In this document: positions 16,845 through 24,806 of the stretch, one piece after another
Numbering within the stretch: position 1 is the first letter of the stretch
Layout of the letters: each line of letters opens with the position of its first letter
IMG/VR virus record: IMGVR_UViG_3300035698_005325
Location: 1 to 35,116 of that record
Source of the DNA: a virus
DNA length: 35,116 bases
Strand: one strand, 5' to 3'
The notes under the pieces: model-generated
What the model saw: only the letters and a program-made list of their open reading frames with translations
What the model was told of the DNA's origin: nothing
Databases searched by the model: none
Made by a program: the position numbers and the translations under genes

Positions 16845-18709
16845 AATATTTCACATTGTCCACCAGCGCAAGCAGCTTCTTGATTAAACGCAGTGTTGTC
16901 ATCAAGTTCTTCTACTTGTAATAAATCTATATCTTTAATAAAGGTTAATAACCTATTGTATTCGGTTTCATTAATCTCTTCAAATGGTGTTTGATCATAA
17001 ACACCTCCATCATAAGGCATAATACTTAAACCATTATAATCATAACGATTTTCCCACATATACTCTCTGAGATAATCCCACTCATTATTCTTAACTGATA
17101 CTGTTGCGGAAACATTATTGTGATTTAAACCACGATTATGTCCTGGAGCAATCCATTCTTTGTTAAGTCTAATTACTCTATCTAAAAATTGCTGAATAGT
17201 TTCATCCTCTCTTAAAATAGCATCATCTGGAGCTTTCATCGGAAATGAGAATACGGCTTCGGTTTTGGAATAAACCTGATGCCATTTACCCTTCTCGTCC
17301 TTCTCATACTCAATCAAATCTTCAGCTAACTCTGGCATTAGATTCTCTAAATATTGAAATAACGCATCAGACTTACTAAATCTCATCCTACGAATATAGT
17401 ATTGAGAATGCCAGGGATGTACCCCACTACTACATTCTAATACACAACTTGTAGTGCCTGCTGGCTTAATTACTGTACATCTTGCCGACCTGTTAATCCC
17501 TAACATTTCAGAAAGCTGTTGATTCATTACATTGGCATGTAATGCGGCTTCTTTAAAATTAAGTTTTAATAAATGCTCATTAGCAATACCCGTAATACCA
17601 ACACCGATTAACCTATCTTCTTCTGTAACCTTTTTCCATTGTGGATCGATAAAATGGAAATCAGTTAATAGTGATTGATTGGTCCCAAGTATTGAAGCAT
17701 ACATTGCTCTGTTATTGAAATCTTTTTGATCTTTAATTGTTAAGCCATTGAGTTCCGTTAAATTGCAGAACTGTTTGTCTCTAAGTGCTACTTCACAACA
17801 CGGATTAGTTCCCCAATTTAAAGATCTATTAAACAACCAATGACCCTTATTCATCCATAAGAACCCAGGTTCACCAGCATTACTATCTTTAATCGCTTTG
17901 AATATCTTATTATATTTCCTCCGACTAATATTCCTCAACAGACAAACTGAATTATTGGCCATCATTCTTTGAGGATTAGTCTTAACCCAATCTCCAGATT
18001 TACAAGTCAACATCAGTTTATCATTATGGCTAAACAAGGAAATCAAAGCAGATCTTCTTATTCCAGCAGATTTAACTGCTGTTGCTATATGACAAATTAT
18101 ATCATGTACTTGTAAGGATGTTAATTTACAACCATCTTTTACATTATCGAGTAGCTCTTGAATCTTAGCAATAGTCTTTCGTAATGGTTCAGGCCCAGGT
18201 GTTTTACCACCACTAGATAACAGTTCTCCCTTAGCTCTAACATCTCTGAAATCAAATACGGGCATATAAGAACCACCCATATAACCTTTCATTAATTCAC
18301 CAATAGCTAAACCCCATCCTTCAATACTATCAATGATTAAGTACCTTTGTGAGGATGTAGCTTTTTTAATTCTTGGTAACTTCCTGACGTGTTGCTTTCT
18401 AACACTGAACCCAATACCTGTTCCCCCAAGTAATAAGAACATAATGTCCTCAAAATCTTTTATTTTAGTAATTGAGGTATATCCACAATTGTAAGCCTTA
18501 GCATTGTTCTTGTCTACTGCTTTACCTGCAAATTGTAAGAGTCTCATACTTGGGAGAATTTCTGAATTATCTAACGATTCTTTAATTTCAGGACTATCTA
18601 TACTAATAAAATCCCAATACCTATTAAGAATCTCTTCCCCTGTCTCTCTTCTATTATCGCCTTTTAAATAATTGGCATACTTACCGTGTACCGTAACTTC
18701 CTTTAACAT
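16841..18709 (-). CDS. nrdJ: Adenosylcobalamin-dependent ribonucleoside-triphosphate reductase (class II)
   Basis: 622 residues. Reduces ribonucleotides to deoxyribonucleotides for phage DNA synthesis, using coenzyme B12 to generate the thiyl radical. The catalytic pattern is complete: Cys75 (AYNCGYTSI) and Cys315 as the redox pair, Cys304 as the radical site and Glu306 as the general base. The 304/306/315 spacing equals C408/E410/C419 of the Lactobacillus leichmannii monomeric enzyme. The C-terminal swinging pair Cys614/Cys619 (CAGGQC) matches that enzyme's C731/C736. GGTGIGF near 95-101 and PAGTTS are also typical. There is no NrdB or glycyl-radical partner, which fits class II. It is shorter than the 739-residue reference, so parts of the usual insertions are reduced. 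It lies downstream of uracil-DNA glycosylase and a small unknown in the replication operon. Confidence 0.9.
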   Translation of the reverse strand: MLKEVTVHGKYANYLKGDNRRETGEEILNRYWDFISIDSPEIKESLDNSEILPSMRLLQFAGKAVDKNNAKAYNCGYTSITKIKDFEDIMFLLLGGTGIGFSVRKQHVRKLPRIKKATSSQRYLIIDSIEGWGLAIGELMKGYMGGSYMPVFDFRDVRAKGELLSSGGKTPGPEPLRKTIAKIQELLDNVKDGCKLTSLQVHDIICHIATAVKSAGIRRSALISLFSHNDKLMLTCKSGDWVKTNPQRMMANNSVCLLRNISRRKYNKIFKAIKDSNAGEPGFLWMNKGHWLFNRSLNWGTNPCCEVALRDKQFCNLTELNGLTIKDQKDFNNRAMYASILGTNQSLLTDFHFIDPQWKKVTEEDRLIGVGITGIANEHLLKLNFKEAALHANVMNQQLSEMLGINRSARCTVIKPAGTTSCVLECSSGVHPWHSQYYIRRMRFSKSDALFQYLENLMPELAEDLIEYEKDEKGKWHQVYSKTEAVFSFPMKAPDDAILREDETIQQFLDRVIRLNKEWIAPGHNRGLNHNNVSATVSVKNNEWDYLREYMWENRYDYNGLSIMPYDGGVYDQTPFEEINETEYNRLLTFIKDIDLLQVEELDDNTAFNQEAACAGGQCEIL

Positions 18710-18718
18710 TTACTCTCA

Positions 18719-19051
18719 TTATGCTATTACTGGAACTTTCTTGCTTAGTTCCAGGTCTTTTATCTTTTTAGCTTTCTCGTTAAGGTAAATAACCTCTCCC
18801 GAGAAATCTATTGTAAACACAAGTTCTTTAATATCTTTAATTTCATTATAGCAATAACCTTCTAAAAGTAATGGTTTTCTAATATGAAGATATTCCATCA
18901 AATTGGATTTCATTTTTAAGAAAAAAGACTCCCTGTACTTATAATTATGCAACACAAAAGACCTAAATACATTGTACGAATCATCATCTCTACAGATATG
19001 ATCAACTATTTCTTTTTTTCTAACCAGATATGTAATTTTGTATTCTATCAT
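18719..19051 (-). CDS. Hypothetical protein, 110 residues
   Basis: Starts MIEYKITYLVRKKE. The start overlaps the 3' end of the uracil-DNA glycosylase gene by 32 bases, and the stop is nine bases before the ribonucleotide reductase gene, so it belongs to the same operon. It is a soluble, Lys/Glu/Tyr-rich alpha/beta protein with no motif I recognise. The central part is basic and aromatic (HNYKYRESFFLKMK). I propose no function. Confidence 0.65.
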   Translation of the reverse strand: MIEYKITYLVRKKEIVDHICRDDDSYNVFRSFVLHNYKYRESFFLKMKSNLMEYLHIRKPLLLEGYCYNEIKDIKELVFTIDFSGEVIYLNEKAKKIKDLELSKKVPVIA

Positions 19052-19691
19052 TTCTATATATATTTTCTATTGTTTTAAAATGACCATTACCAATAAACCC
19101 CCTAGCCATTGGTGATGGGTGAGGACTTTGTAAAATAGTATTTGTTTCATTAAGACAAGCCACAGCATAAGACTTGGCGTGGTTACCCCATAACAAGAAT
19201 GTTAAATTACCCATTTCAGCAATATCACAAATCATTGAAAATGTAAAATCTTTCCAAATCTTAACATGACTTGTTGGTCTATTGGCAACTACAGTCAATG
19301 CAGTATTCAATAATAATATACCACTATCCACCCAATCATCCAATCTGGGATTGTTTCTAATTGTTTCCAATTTTAAATTACTACTATATTCTTTAAATAT
19401 GTTTCTTAGTGACGGAGTAACTTTATTGGAACTAAAAGCTATTCCATCAGCAGTACCGTTGTAATAAGGATCTAATCCTAGTATTACAACCTTAATCTCA
19501 TTTAGAGACATCTTAAAAGCCCTAAACATAATATCGGTACTTGGATATACCTTATTGGTAGATCGTTCAATAGACAGGCTCTCAGCTACCTTTACGAGAG
19601 AGTCTATGTTTTTAGTAAACATTGGTAGCCAAGAGGAATGCACTTGACTCTTAACAATGTCTAAAACAATATCTTTCTTATTCAGTCCCAT
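19020..19691 (-). CDS. ung: Uracil-DNA glycosylase (family 1-like)
   Basis: 223 residues, close to the 229 of E. coli Ung. Removes uracil from DNA by cleaving the N-glycosidic bond. The water-activating loop is GLDPYY at 72-77 with catalytic Asp74. Phe86 (AFSS) should stack on the base, Asn129 (LLLNT) should read uracil, and His191 lies in the HPSP leucine-loop motif, followed by RGFIGNGHF. Two loop positions differ from the family's GQDPYH: Gln to Leu73 and His to Tyr77. The catalytic Asp, Asn and His are kept, so activity is likely. It sits with flap endonuclease and ribonucleotide reductase genes, consistent with genome maintenance during replication; crAss-like phages are known to carry Ung genes. 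Confidence 0.88.
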   Translation of the reverse strand: MGLNKKDIVLDIVKSQVHSSWLPMFTKNIDSLVKVAESLSIERSTNKVYPSTDIMFRAFKMSLNEIKVVILGLDPYYNGTADGIAFSSNKVTPSLRNIFKEYSSNLKLETIRNNPRLDDWVDSGILLLNTALTVVANRPTSHVKIWKDFTFSMICDIAEMGNLTFLLWGNHAKSYAVACLNETNTILQSPHPSPMARGFIGNGHFKTIENIYRNDRIQNYISG

Positions 19692-20343
19692 TGGCTATCC
19701 ATTTCTTTTCATGTTCTATGAATTCCTTGTTATTGAAAACTGACCATAATTCACTGTTGTCATCAATTTTCTCGCCAGTTAACTCTTCCAGCTTAGATTT
19801 GGCCATTGGGGTTTTATATAATGCTCCATAAATAGGAGAATTATCTGGTAAATCAAAGAACTCTTTAATTTTTAATTTGTATTCTTCTGGTAATTTAGAA
19901 TACTTACCTTCTGTTATTGTCTTATATATATCTATGTCTTTTTTATCAACTAAATCCAAAACTAATAATGTGTATTTACCAACTGCATCAAACTCGCATT
20001 TGAATTTACTACAACATATTGATTCAAAATTAATGTATTTTTCTCTAGTGCTGGGAGTGGTTAATATATAAAGCTTATTATCATCATTGTTCTCAGAGAC
20101 ATAAATGTTTATTATTTCTGGTCTAATGTCTATTTCCGCCCAGGGTAAATCCACTATGGAATCTACTACTAACGGAAACAATAAATAAGAAGCTTTATTA
20201 TTCATAAAGCATATATAAACATGTTTGTATTTGTATAAACCGTAAGATCTTTCTGTTCTTACTTCCTTAATTCTATCTTCATTAAATAATTGACCAACCC
20301 CTAAAGACGGGGTGTCATTACTTTCTTCCGTATATACAATCAC
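19678..20343 (-). CDS. Hypothetical protein, 221 residues
   Basis: Starts MIVYTEESND. The start overlaps the stop of the flap endonuclease gene (ATGA at 20340-20343), and its own 3' end overlaps the uracil-DNA glycosylase start by 14 bases, so it is tightly embedded between two DNA repair genes. The first 130 residues look beta-rich, with a Cys-Cys-x3-Cys cluster (ICCSKFKC). The last third is helical and charged. I recognise no family. A role linked to DNA repair or replication is suggested only by the neighbours. Confidence 0.65.
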   Translation of the reverse strand: MIVYTEESNDTPSLGVGQLFNEDRIKEVRTERSYGLYKYKHVYICFMNNKASYLLFPLVVDSIVDLPWAEIDIRPEIINIYVSENNDDNKLYILTTPSTREKYINFESICCSKFKCEFDAVGKYTLLVLDLVDKKDIDIYKTITEGKYSKLPEEYKLKIKEFFDLPDNSPIYGALYKTPMAKSKLEELTGEKIDDNSELWSVFNNKEFIEHEKKWIANGTE

Positions 20344-21053
20344 TCCAATATATTAAAAGGATCACTCACAGGTAGGGACAAGCCATTATCTGTGAAATCT
20401 TTATCTGTACGGTGTAAATATAATAGTCTCCAACTTTTATTAAATTCTGTTTTACCATTATCTTCACCAAAAAATCTACAGTATTCCAACAATACCGCAT
20501 CTATTAAATCTTCTTCTCCTTCACAATTCTTTAAGATTATGTCGGCTTTTTTATTACCAATTCCTTTAATACCTTTAATATTGTCTGCTACATCCCCCGT
20601 CAACATCTGTTTGTATAAGAAAGCAATACCTTCTTCTTGGGTTATATACTCGGATCTATGTTTAAGATAGTTATAAAATTCACCACCTATTTGGTCAAGA
20701 TCTTTGTCTATACGTGCTACTACAACTTCATATCCCGCTTCCCTATATTTAGTGGCCCAATATGTACATAAATCATCTGCCTCGATACTTGGATACAGTA
20801 CTGCTTTGTACCTCTTAATTAATATTTCTTTTAATTCATTAACAAACTCGGGTCTTTTCTCCGGCCTGTTAGCTTTGTATATGGAACCTGGAATATCCAT
20901 TCTCCAACTATTACCCTTACTCAAACATACTAGAAATTTATGTGGATTCACATTATTCAATATGTTTGAGCAAAAAGTAATCAGGGTCTTTTCAGACAAT
21001 TCGATTGTGTTTTTTGAACATATATAACACAAACTGTCTGCGTCAATAATCAA
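20340..21053 (-). CDS. 5'-3' exonuclease / flap endonuclease (PIN-like plus helix-hairpin-helix)
   Basis: 237 residues. The PIN-like nuclease fold has a full set of acidic metal ligands: Asp4 (MIIDAD), Glu91 with Asp93/Asp94 (SIEADDL), the D116-K-D118-L-D120 cluster, and Asp154/Asp157 in GDVADN. The last leads straight into the DNA-binding helix-three-turn-helix IKGIKGIGNKKA. This is the order seen in T5 exonuclease and the N-terminal domain of DNA polymerase I. It should remove 5' flaps and RNA primers at the replication fork, a job the family B polymerase in this window cannot do itself. It lies 14 bases downstream of the last gene of the ubiquitin-like cassette and overlaps the following unknown gene. 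Confidence 0.88.
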   Translation of the reverse strand: MIIDADSLCYICSKNTIELSEKTLITFCSNILNNVNPHKFLVCLSKGNSWRMDIPGSIYKANRPEKRPEFVNELKEILIKRYKAVLYPSIEADDLCTYWATKYREAGYEVVVARIDKDLDQIGGEFYNYLKHRSEYITQEEGIAFLYKQMLTGDVADNIKGIKGIGNKKADIILKNCEGEEDLIDAVLLEYCRFFGEDNGKTEFNKSWRLLYLHRTDKDFTDNGLSLPVSDPFNILE

Positions 21054-21067
21054 TAATTTTAGAGGTT

Positions 21068-21688
21068 TCAGTTTACTAACATTATATTTTTACTTAGTAA
21101 ATCGTAATGATTTTCCAAGTCCTCTTCTCTCTTGTTTAATTCTCTTGTAGTTGCTAGATTAATCTTATAATCTGATAGATTTAATAATACATCATCGGAA
21201 GGTCCAGCTGAAAATGAAGGGTAAGGGTATCCATTTTCAGAATCACGCCATAATATAACAGTATAGGGTAATCTTGAATATTCAACTAACCCGATACTGT
21301 TCATTTTATATCGCTTTACCTCTTGTTTTTTTATACACACTATTTTCGAAAATCTAATGCTAGTATTTTCTACTATACATTCAATCCCTCTACCTGATAT
21401 TAAACTTGGGTTAAGACCTAATTCACCGTGATGTATTGAAAAAGTACCATTAGATAATAATAACGGTATTTCTGTCAATAATAATTCACTGGATAAATAA
21501 TCCTCGACACATTTACTTAATACAGAAGGATTTGATCCATCAGAGCGCACACCAATTCTTAAATCTTTACCATTAAGAGTAAGGCGAGGTATTGCTGAAA
21601 TTGGTATTAAATCTTCCAAATTTTGTTCCCTTAGAAAACTTTCATTTAATACAGGAACTTTAAAAGAACTTACAAATATATTATTCAT
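21068..21688 (-). CDS. Unknown protein coupled to the E1-like gene (206 residues)
   Basis: I place the start at ATG 21688 (MNNIFVSSFKVP), which overlaps the end of the E1-like gene by 8 bases (ATGAATAA); a longer frame begins at 21712. It is a beta-rich protein with repeated Leu/Ile-Pro turns (DLIPISAIPRL, EIPLLLSNG) and a charged helical C-terminus. No active-site pattern is evident. Its tight translational coupling to the E1-like gene makes it a candidate part of the conjugation cassette, for example a target, adaptor or ligase-like factor. It is equally possible that it belongs functionally with the flap endonuclease that follows. Confidence 0.65.
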   Translation of the reverse strand: MNNIFVSSFKVPVLNESFLREQNLEDLIPISAIPRLTLNGKDLRIGVRSDGSNPSVLSKCVEDYLSSELLLTEIPLLLSNGTFSIHHGELGLNPSLISGRGIECIVENTSIRFSKIVCIKKQEVKRYKMNSIGLVEYSRLPYTVILWRDSENGYPYPSFSAGPSDDVLLNLSDYKINLATTRELNKREEDLENHYDLLSKNIMLVN

Positions 21689-22355
21689 AACTGTAAATAA
21701 AGTTAACACCATTTAAAACAATATGGAATGGTACAGGTCTATCATTTTCACCTGTTGCTAGATTGGTAAGAAAAGCATTTAGCATGTGAACCATCATACC
21801 TGCGGTAATCATACCAGTCTGGCTTGTTGATTTATAATTACACACTCCATCAGGTACTTCTTCATCAGAAAATAACCAATTTTTTTCATATTTATCAGCA
21901 TTTTCAGGAGTCACTAAAAACATTTCACTTAGTTCCGCTGCTTGCCTCCCATCAATAAAAGCTAATGGTGCTTCTTGCTCTCTCCATTTAGTAAACATGA
22001 GTCTTCTAGCAGCCATATTATCAAATGCTGAAAACATGATAGGTGTAACCATCCCATCATTATCATACCTATAATTAATTTCAAATATTGAGACAGATGA
22101 GAATTCCTTGACAATTTCACCCAGAGCTTCCACCTTAGCTTTACTCATATCTTTTTCTCTAACTAATTGGCCACCAAGATTGGTATCATCATAATTATCG
22201 AAATCATATAAAAATACTGAATGACCACATCTAGCTAGTGGTAGAGTGAGCCAGGAGCCTATGCCCCCAGCACCACCTACTACTACATCATGTTTTTGAG
22301 AGTTCCAGGGAGCTGCACTAAATCTTGTTTGTAAAGTTTCTAATGTTTCTATCAT
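21681..22355 (-). CDS. E1-like ubiquitin-activating enzyme (ThiF family)
   Basis: 224 residues. ThiF/E1 Rossmann fold: GGAGGIGSW at 27-35 binds ATP, the strand ends in Asp51 (YDFDNYDDTNLGGQ, close to the family's D-x-D...NL-x-RQ pattern), and FSAFDNMAARR at 108-118 matches the region that recognises the second nucleotide side. Cys172 (DGVCNYKSTSQTG) is the likely catalytic cysteine that takes the modifier as a thioester; a Cys followed by a Lys-Thr/Ser-rich helix start is usual in bacterial operon-type E1 proteins. It lacks the CxxC zinc pairs of MoeB/ThiF. With the modifier, E2-like and JAB genes just upstream, it forms a compact ubiquitin-like conjugation cassette like those described in bacterial and PRTRC-type operons. 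The gene ends in an 8-base overlap with an unknown gene. Confidence 0.85.
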   Translation of the reverse strand: MIETLETLQTRFSAAPWNSQKHDVVVGGAGGIGSWLTLPLARCGHSVFLYDFDNYDDTNLGGQLVREKDMSKAKVEALGEIVKEFSSVSIFEINYRYDNDGMVTPIMFSAFDNMAARRLMFTKWREQEAPLAFIDGRQAAELSEMFLVTPENADKYEKNWLFSDEEVPDGVCNYKSTSQTGMITAGMMVHMLNAFLTNLATGENDRPVPFHIVLNGVNFIYSYE

Positions 22356-22370
22356 ATTTTTTATTTTAAT

Positions 22371-23450
22371 TTATGCGATTGTATCTACTTCTATTTTTGA
22401 TAGAACTTTTCGATAAATCAATTCAAATAAGTTTTGGTATTCCTCATCTTTCCAATATTCAGAATTCATTAAGGCTTCAATAATATTAAGTACCTTAATA
22501 TAAAAAGGTTCTAATTCTGTTTTATCTAACAGATATGATATATTAAAGTTTTCCTTCAAAGTAAACATAAACTGTTGAGTATAGTTATTAGCGGATTTTG
22601 TTGATTTCTCATATGCCATAATATATTCTACAATAAATATTCTAATTCGAGGTACAGATGTGGCAAGGGTCTCTTCTAAATTAAGCTTCTCGTCTTTCTT
22701 TGCTAGTTCTTTCTTTGCTAGTTCTTTCTTTTTAGTTGTAGAATGATGAGTTTTATAATTTCCTGGCCAATTAGGTCCTGTTCCATATTGATTCGGATAT
22801 ACTACAGGGCTGGGTTTCAATTTTGTAATCCTATCTGTCATTTCTTGTATCCTATTCGTCCCAACAACTATGAGATCTACAGAAACAATTTCGATTATAG
22901 TATTATCTACCTCTTCGGTTTCTGTACTGAATAAACCCTTGAACCAAGAACCAATTTCCAATGTACCCTTAATTTCTTTCTTGACCGGATAAGATATTTT
23001 AGCTACCCAATTACCTATATCTTTTGTTGAAATCACTATACTGAGGAACCCTTTTGGGCTATTTGGGGTTGCATCGTTAATATCTGTAATATCCGTAGCA
23101 CTGTAGTAAGCTCCTCCTGAAAGGCTATAATGAGTGTGTAACATTCCAATTTTAAATCCAGCTTCTGCTCTTTCAGCAATAAACTCCAGTCCTTCTGGAG
23201 ATTGATTAGGTTTAAATTCAGTTCCGCCAGCAGTTCCAATATCCAGTAAAAGAAACTCATCCAAACGAATATCATACAACTCTGGATTATCTTCTCTAGC
23301 TTCGTATTTGTATGATACATAACCACTCCATTCTTTACCATTCTGTAATGTGTGATAAGTATGGAACTCAGTATATTGCTTATACTGTACGATGCATCTG
23401 GATTCTTTATCCAGGTTAAACTGCAATTGAGGTACTTCTGATTGTATCAT
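22371..23450 (-). CDS. JAB/MPN (JAMM) metallopeptidase, deubiquitinase-like
   Basis: 359 residues from ATG 23450; an in-frame ATG at 23477 would give 368 but overlaps the E2-like gene by 62 bases. The JAMM zinc site is complete: Glu40 (GKEWSGYV), His105-x-His107, then nine residues to Ser117-x-x-Asp120 (SATD). The peptidase domain covers about residues 20-160. A Lys-rich linker made of a 15-base tandem repeat follows, then a helical domain of about 110 residues. JAMM peptidases remove ubiquitin-like modifiers from targets or trim modifier precursors. Next to E1- and E2-like genes, that is the expected role here. The modifier has a short tail after Gly75 that could be its substrate. Confidence 0.82.
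   Translation of the reverse strand: MIQSEVPQLQFNLDKESRCIVQYKQYTEFHTYHTLQNGKEWSGYVSYKYEAREDNPELYDIRLDEFLLLDIGTAGGTEFKPNQSPEGLEFIAERAEAGFKIGMLHTHYSLSGGAYYSATDITDINDATPNSPKGFLSIVISTKDIGNWVAKISYPVKKEIKGTLEIGSWFKGLFSTETEEVDNTIIEIVSVDLIVVGTNRIQEMTDRITKLKPSPVVYPNQYGTGPNWPGNYKTHHSTTKKKELAKKELAKKDEKLNLEETLATSVPRIRIFIVEYIMAYEKSTKSANNYTQQFMFTLKENFNISYLLDKTELEPFYIKVLNIIEALMNSEYWKDEEYQNLFELIYRKVLSKIEVDTIA
22694..22731 (-). repeat. 15-bp tandem repeat, 2.5 copies, inside the JAB gene
   Basis: The unit CTTTCTTTGCTAGTT (plus strand) occurs at 22694-22708 and 22709-22723, followed by 8 bases of a third copy. In the protein it encodes a repeated Lys-Lys-Glu-Leu-Ala block in the linker between the peptidase domain and the C-terminal helical domain. 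The exact identity of the copies suggests a recent slip duplication. Confidence 0.8.
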
Positions 23451-24705
23451 TTTTTCTTTCTTTTTTCTTATTTTCATTTAATTTGTTTTGTTGTGCTAAA
23501 TGTTTTAACACTATTACATTATTTACCAAAGTGTGTATTGAGGGAATAGGATATTTTTTAATATTATCAACCTCAATATCCTCAAATATTAATTCAGGTT
23601 TAATTCTTTCCCCATTAAAATTCATACCCTTTATAGTTTGATCAAAAGATTCTTGGATCGTATCCTTATCGAATTTTTTGATTTTTCTATAATAGCTAAA
23701 CCCATCATAATAGGCTACAAAACCCAATTCTATTGTTATTTCTGATGACTGATCTCTTAAAGTTCTAATATCTAAGTTTCGATTTTTGAGTATATTGTTT
23801 AATTTAGGCATTAATCCCTTTTCATAACCATTTGGTGTTAAATATGTATCTATTATACCAGAATATATATTCTTATTAATATTCCCAAATCTTATATGTG
23901 GTCCACCATCTATACTCTCCCAACCTACTGCACTACCTAGATTACTAAGTAGTATTAACATGAGATCAGGATTAAATTCATCGTTTTTATTAATTTTTGC
24001 TGTAATTCGTTTTATATTACTGTTGCCGAAACAGAACGGTACGAACCTAGAGAATCTTGAACCCTCGATATGACTATGAGTATATCCAGCTAGAAATTCA
24101 TTAGCTTCAAACTTAGTCCTCATCGCTGAGATTTTTATATCAGAGAAGTTTAAATTCATATCCAGTAACCAGAAAAACTCATAGATAGTGTGTTCTCCAT
24201 CATATGAGTTTGTCATTTTTGTTTCTGGAAATCTTAACTTTAAACAGGTTCTATCGTTTTTATTTTTTAACTCATACTCATAATCCAAATCTACTAAAAT
24301 CTCTTTAAAGATCTTGGATTTATTCTTATTGTTTCGTAAAGTTATAAAAGTTTTTATATCTTTTTTAGCCTGAGACACAATAAGAATAGTTTGATCAATC
24401 TCCGCACTATAATCTATTAGTTCTTCAGGAAAATAAAGATTACTTAGATCATAATCTTCTTCCTTCAAACTAATATTTTTTAAAATAACAAAATTGGATA
24501 CTGGGGTACACTTCCATATTGTATTTAATACTTTGACATTTTCCCCAATTCTTTGTAAATGTATAAATTCTTCCTTGTTTTCGTTAGGATACCCTCGTAA
24601 AATACTAGCTTTAACTTTTATTTTCTCACCTTCTGGAAGTTCTATTACAACATTTATCTTTTTTAATTCCTCTTTTATTTTGCTTATATAATCTTTAGCA
24701 TTCAT
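23416..24705 (-). CDS. E2-like ubiquitin-conjugating enzyme with extra domains
   Basis: I place the start at ATG 24705 (MNAKDYISK), giving 429 residues. The ATG at 24744 lies inside the loop of a terminator hairpin and is unlikely. The key stretch runs from a strand pair (FFWLLDMNLNFSDIKIS) through LAGYTHSHIEG (His210, His212) to FVPFCFGN with Cys225. This resembles the E2 arrangement of strand, HPN-type motif, then catalytic cysteine. LGSAVGWESIDGG follows, like the helical C-terminus of the fold. An N-terminal region of about 150 residues and a C-terminal region of about 150 residues are extra and unassigned. The position between modifier and JAB/E1 genes supports the call. I am moderately sure; the HPN motif is not canonical. 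Confidence 0.6.
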   Translation of the reverse strand: MNAKDYISKIKEELKKINVVIELPEGEKIKVKASILRGYPNENKEEFIHLQRIGENVKVLNTIWKCTPVSNFVILKNISLKEEDYDLSNLYFPEELIDYSAEIDQTILIVSQAKKDIKTFITLRNNKNKSKIFKEILVDLDYEYELKNKNDRTCLKLRFPETKMTNSYDGEHTIYEFFWLLDMNLNFSDIKISAMRTKFEANEFLAGYTHSHIEGSRFSRFVPFCFGNSNIKRITAKINKNDEFNPDLMLILLSNLGSAVGWESIDGGPHIRFGNINKNIYSGIIDTYLTPNGYEKGLMPKLNNILKNRNLDIRTLRDQSSEITIELGFVAYYDGFSYYRKIKKFDKDTIQESFDQTIKGMNFNGERIKPELIFEDIEVDNIKKYPIPSIHTLVNNVIVLKHLAQQNKLNENKKKERKNDTIRSTSIAV

Positions 24706-24727
24706 ATTGTTTCTATTGTTAAAACAG

Positions 24728-24755
24728 AAGAAGGGGGTTTTCATACCCCCTTCTT
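24728..24755 (-). terminator. Strong intrinsic terminator between modifier and E2-like genes
   Basis: An 11-bp perfect stem (AAGAAGGGGGT with ACCCCCTTCTT on the minus strand) encloses a 6-base loop ATGAAA, followed by CTGTTTT. It starts about 50 bases after the modifier's stop and ends 23 bases before the E2-like start. That leaves little space for a separate promoter, so it probably acts as a partial terminator within the operon. Confidence 0.8.
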
Positions 24756-24773
24756 ATTAATCTATCATTCGTA

Positions 24774-24794
24774 ATATTACCATATAGGCAATAT
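24774..24794 (-). other. Small RNA hairpin in the 3' UTR of the modifier gene
   Basis: Read on the minus strand, AUAUUGCC pairs with GGUAAUAU (8 bp including one G-U) around a UAUAU loop. The G-U pair appears only in the minus-strand RNA. It lies between the modifier stop and the terminator, and could stabilise the modifier mRNA 3' end or be a processing site. Confidence 0.35.
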
Positions 24795-24806
24795 ATGATT
24801 CAATAC

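Noticed and set aside
24706-24744. Longer start for the E2-like gene at ATG 24744
   Set aside because: That ATG forms part of the loop of the strong terminator, and the extra 13 residues are encoded by the terminator arm; ATG 24705 is more plausible.
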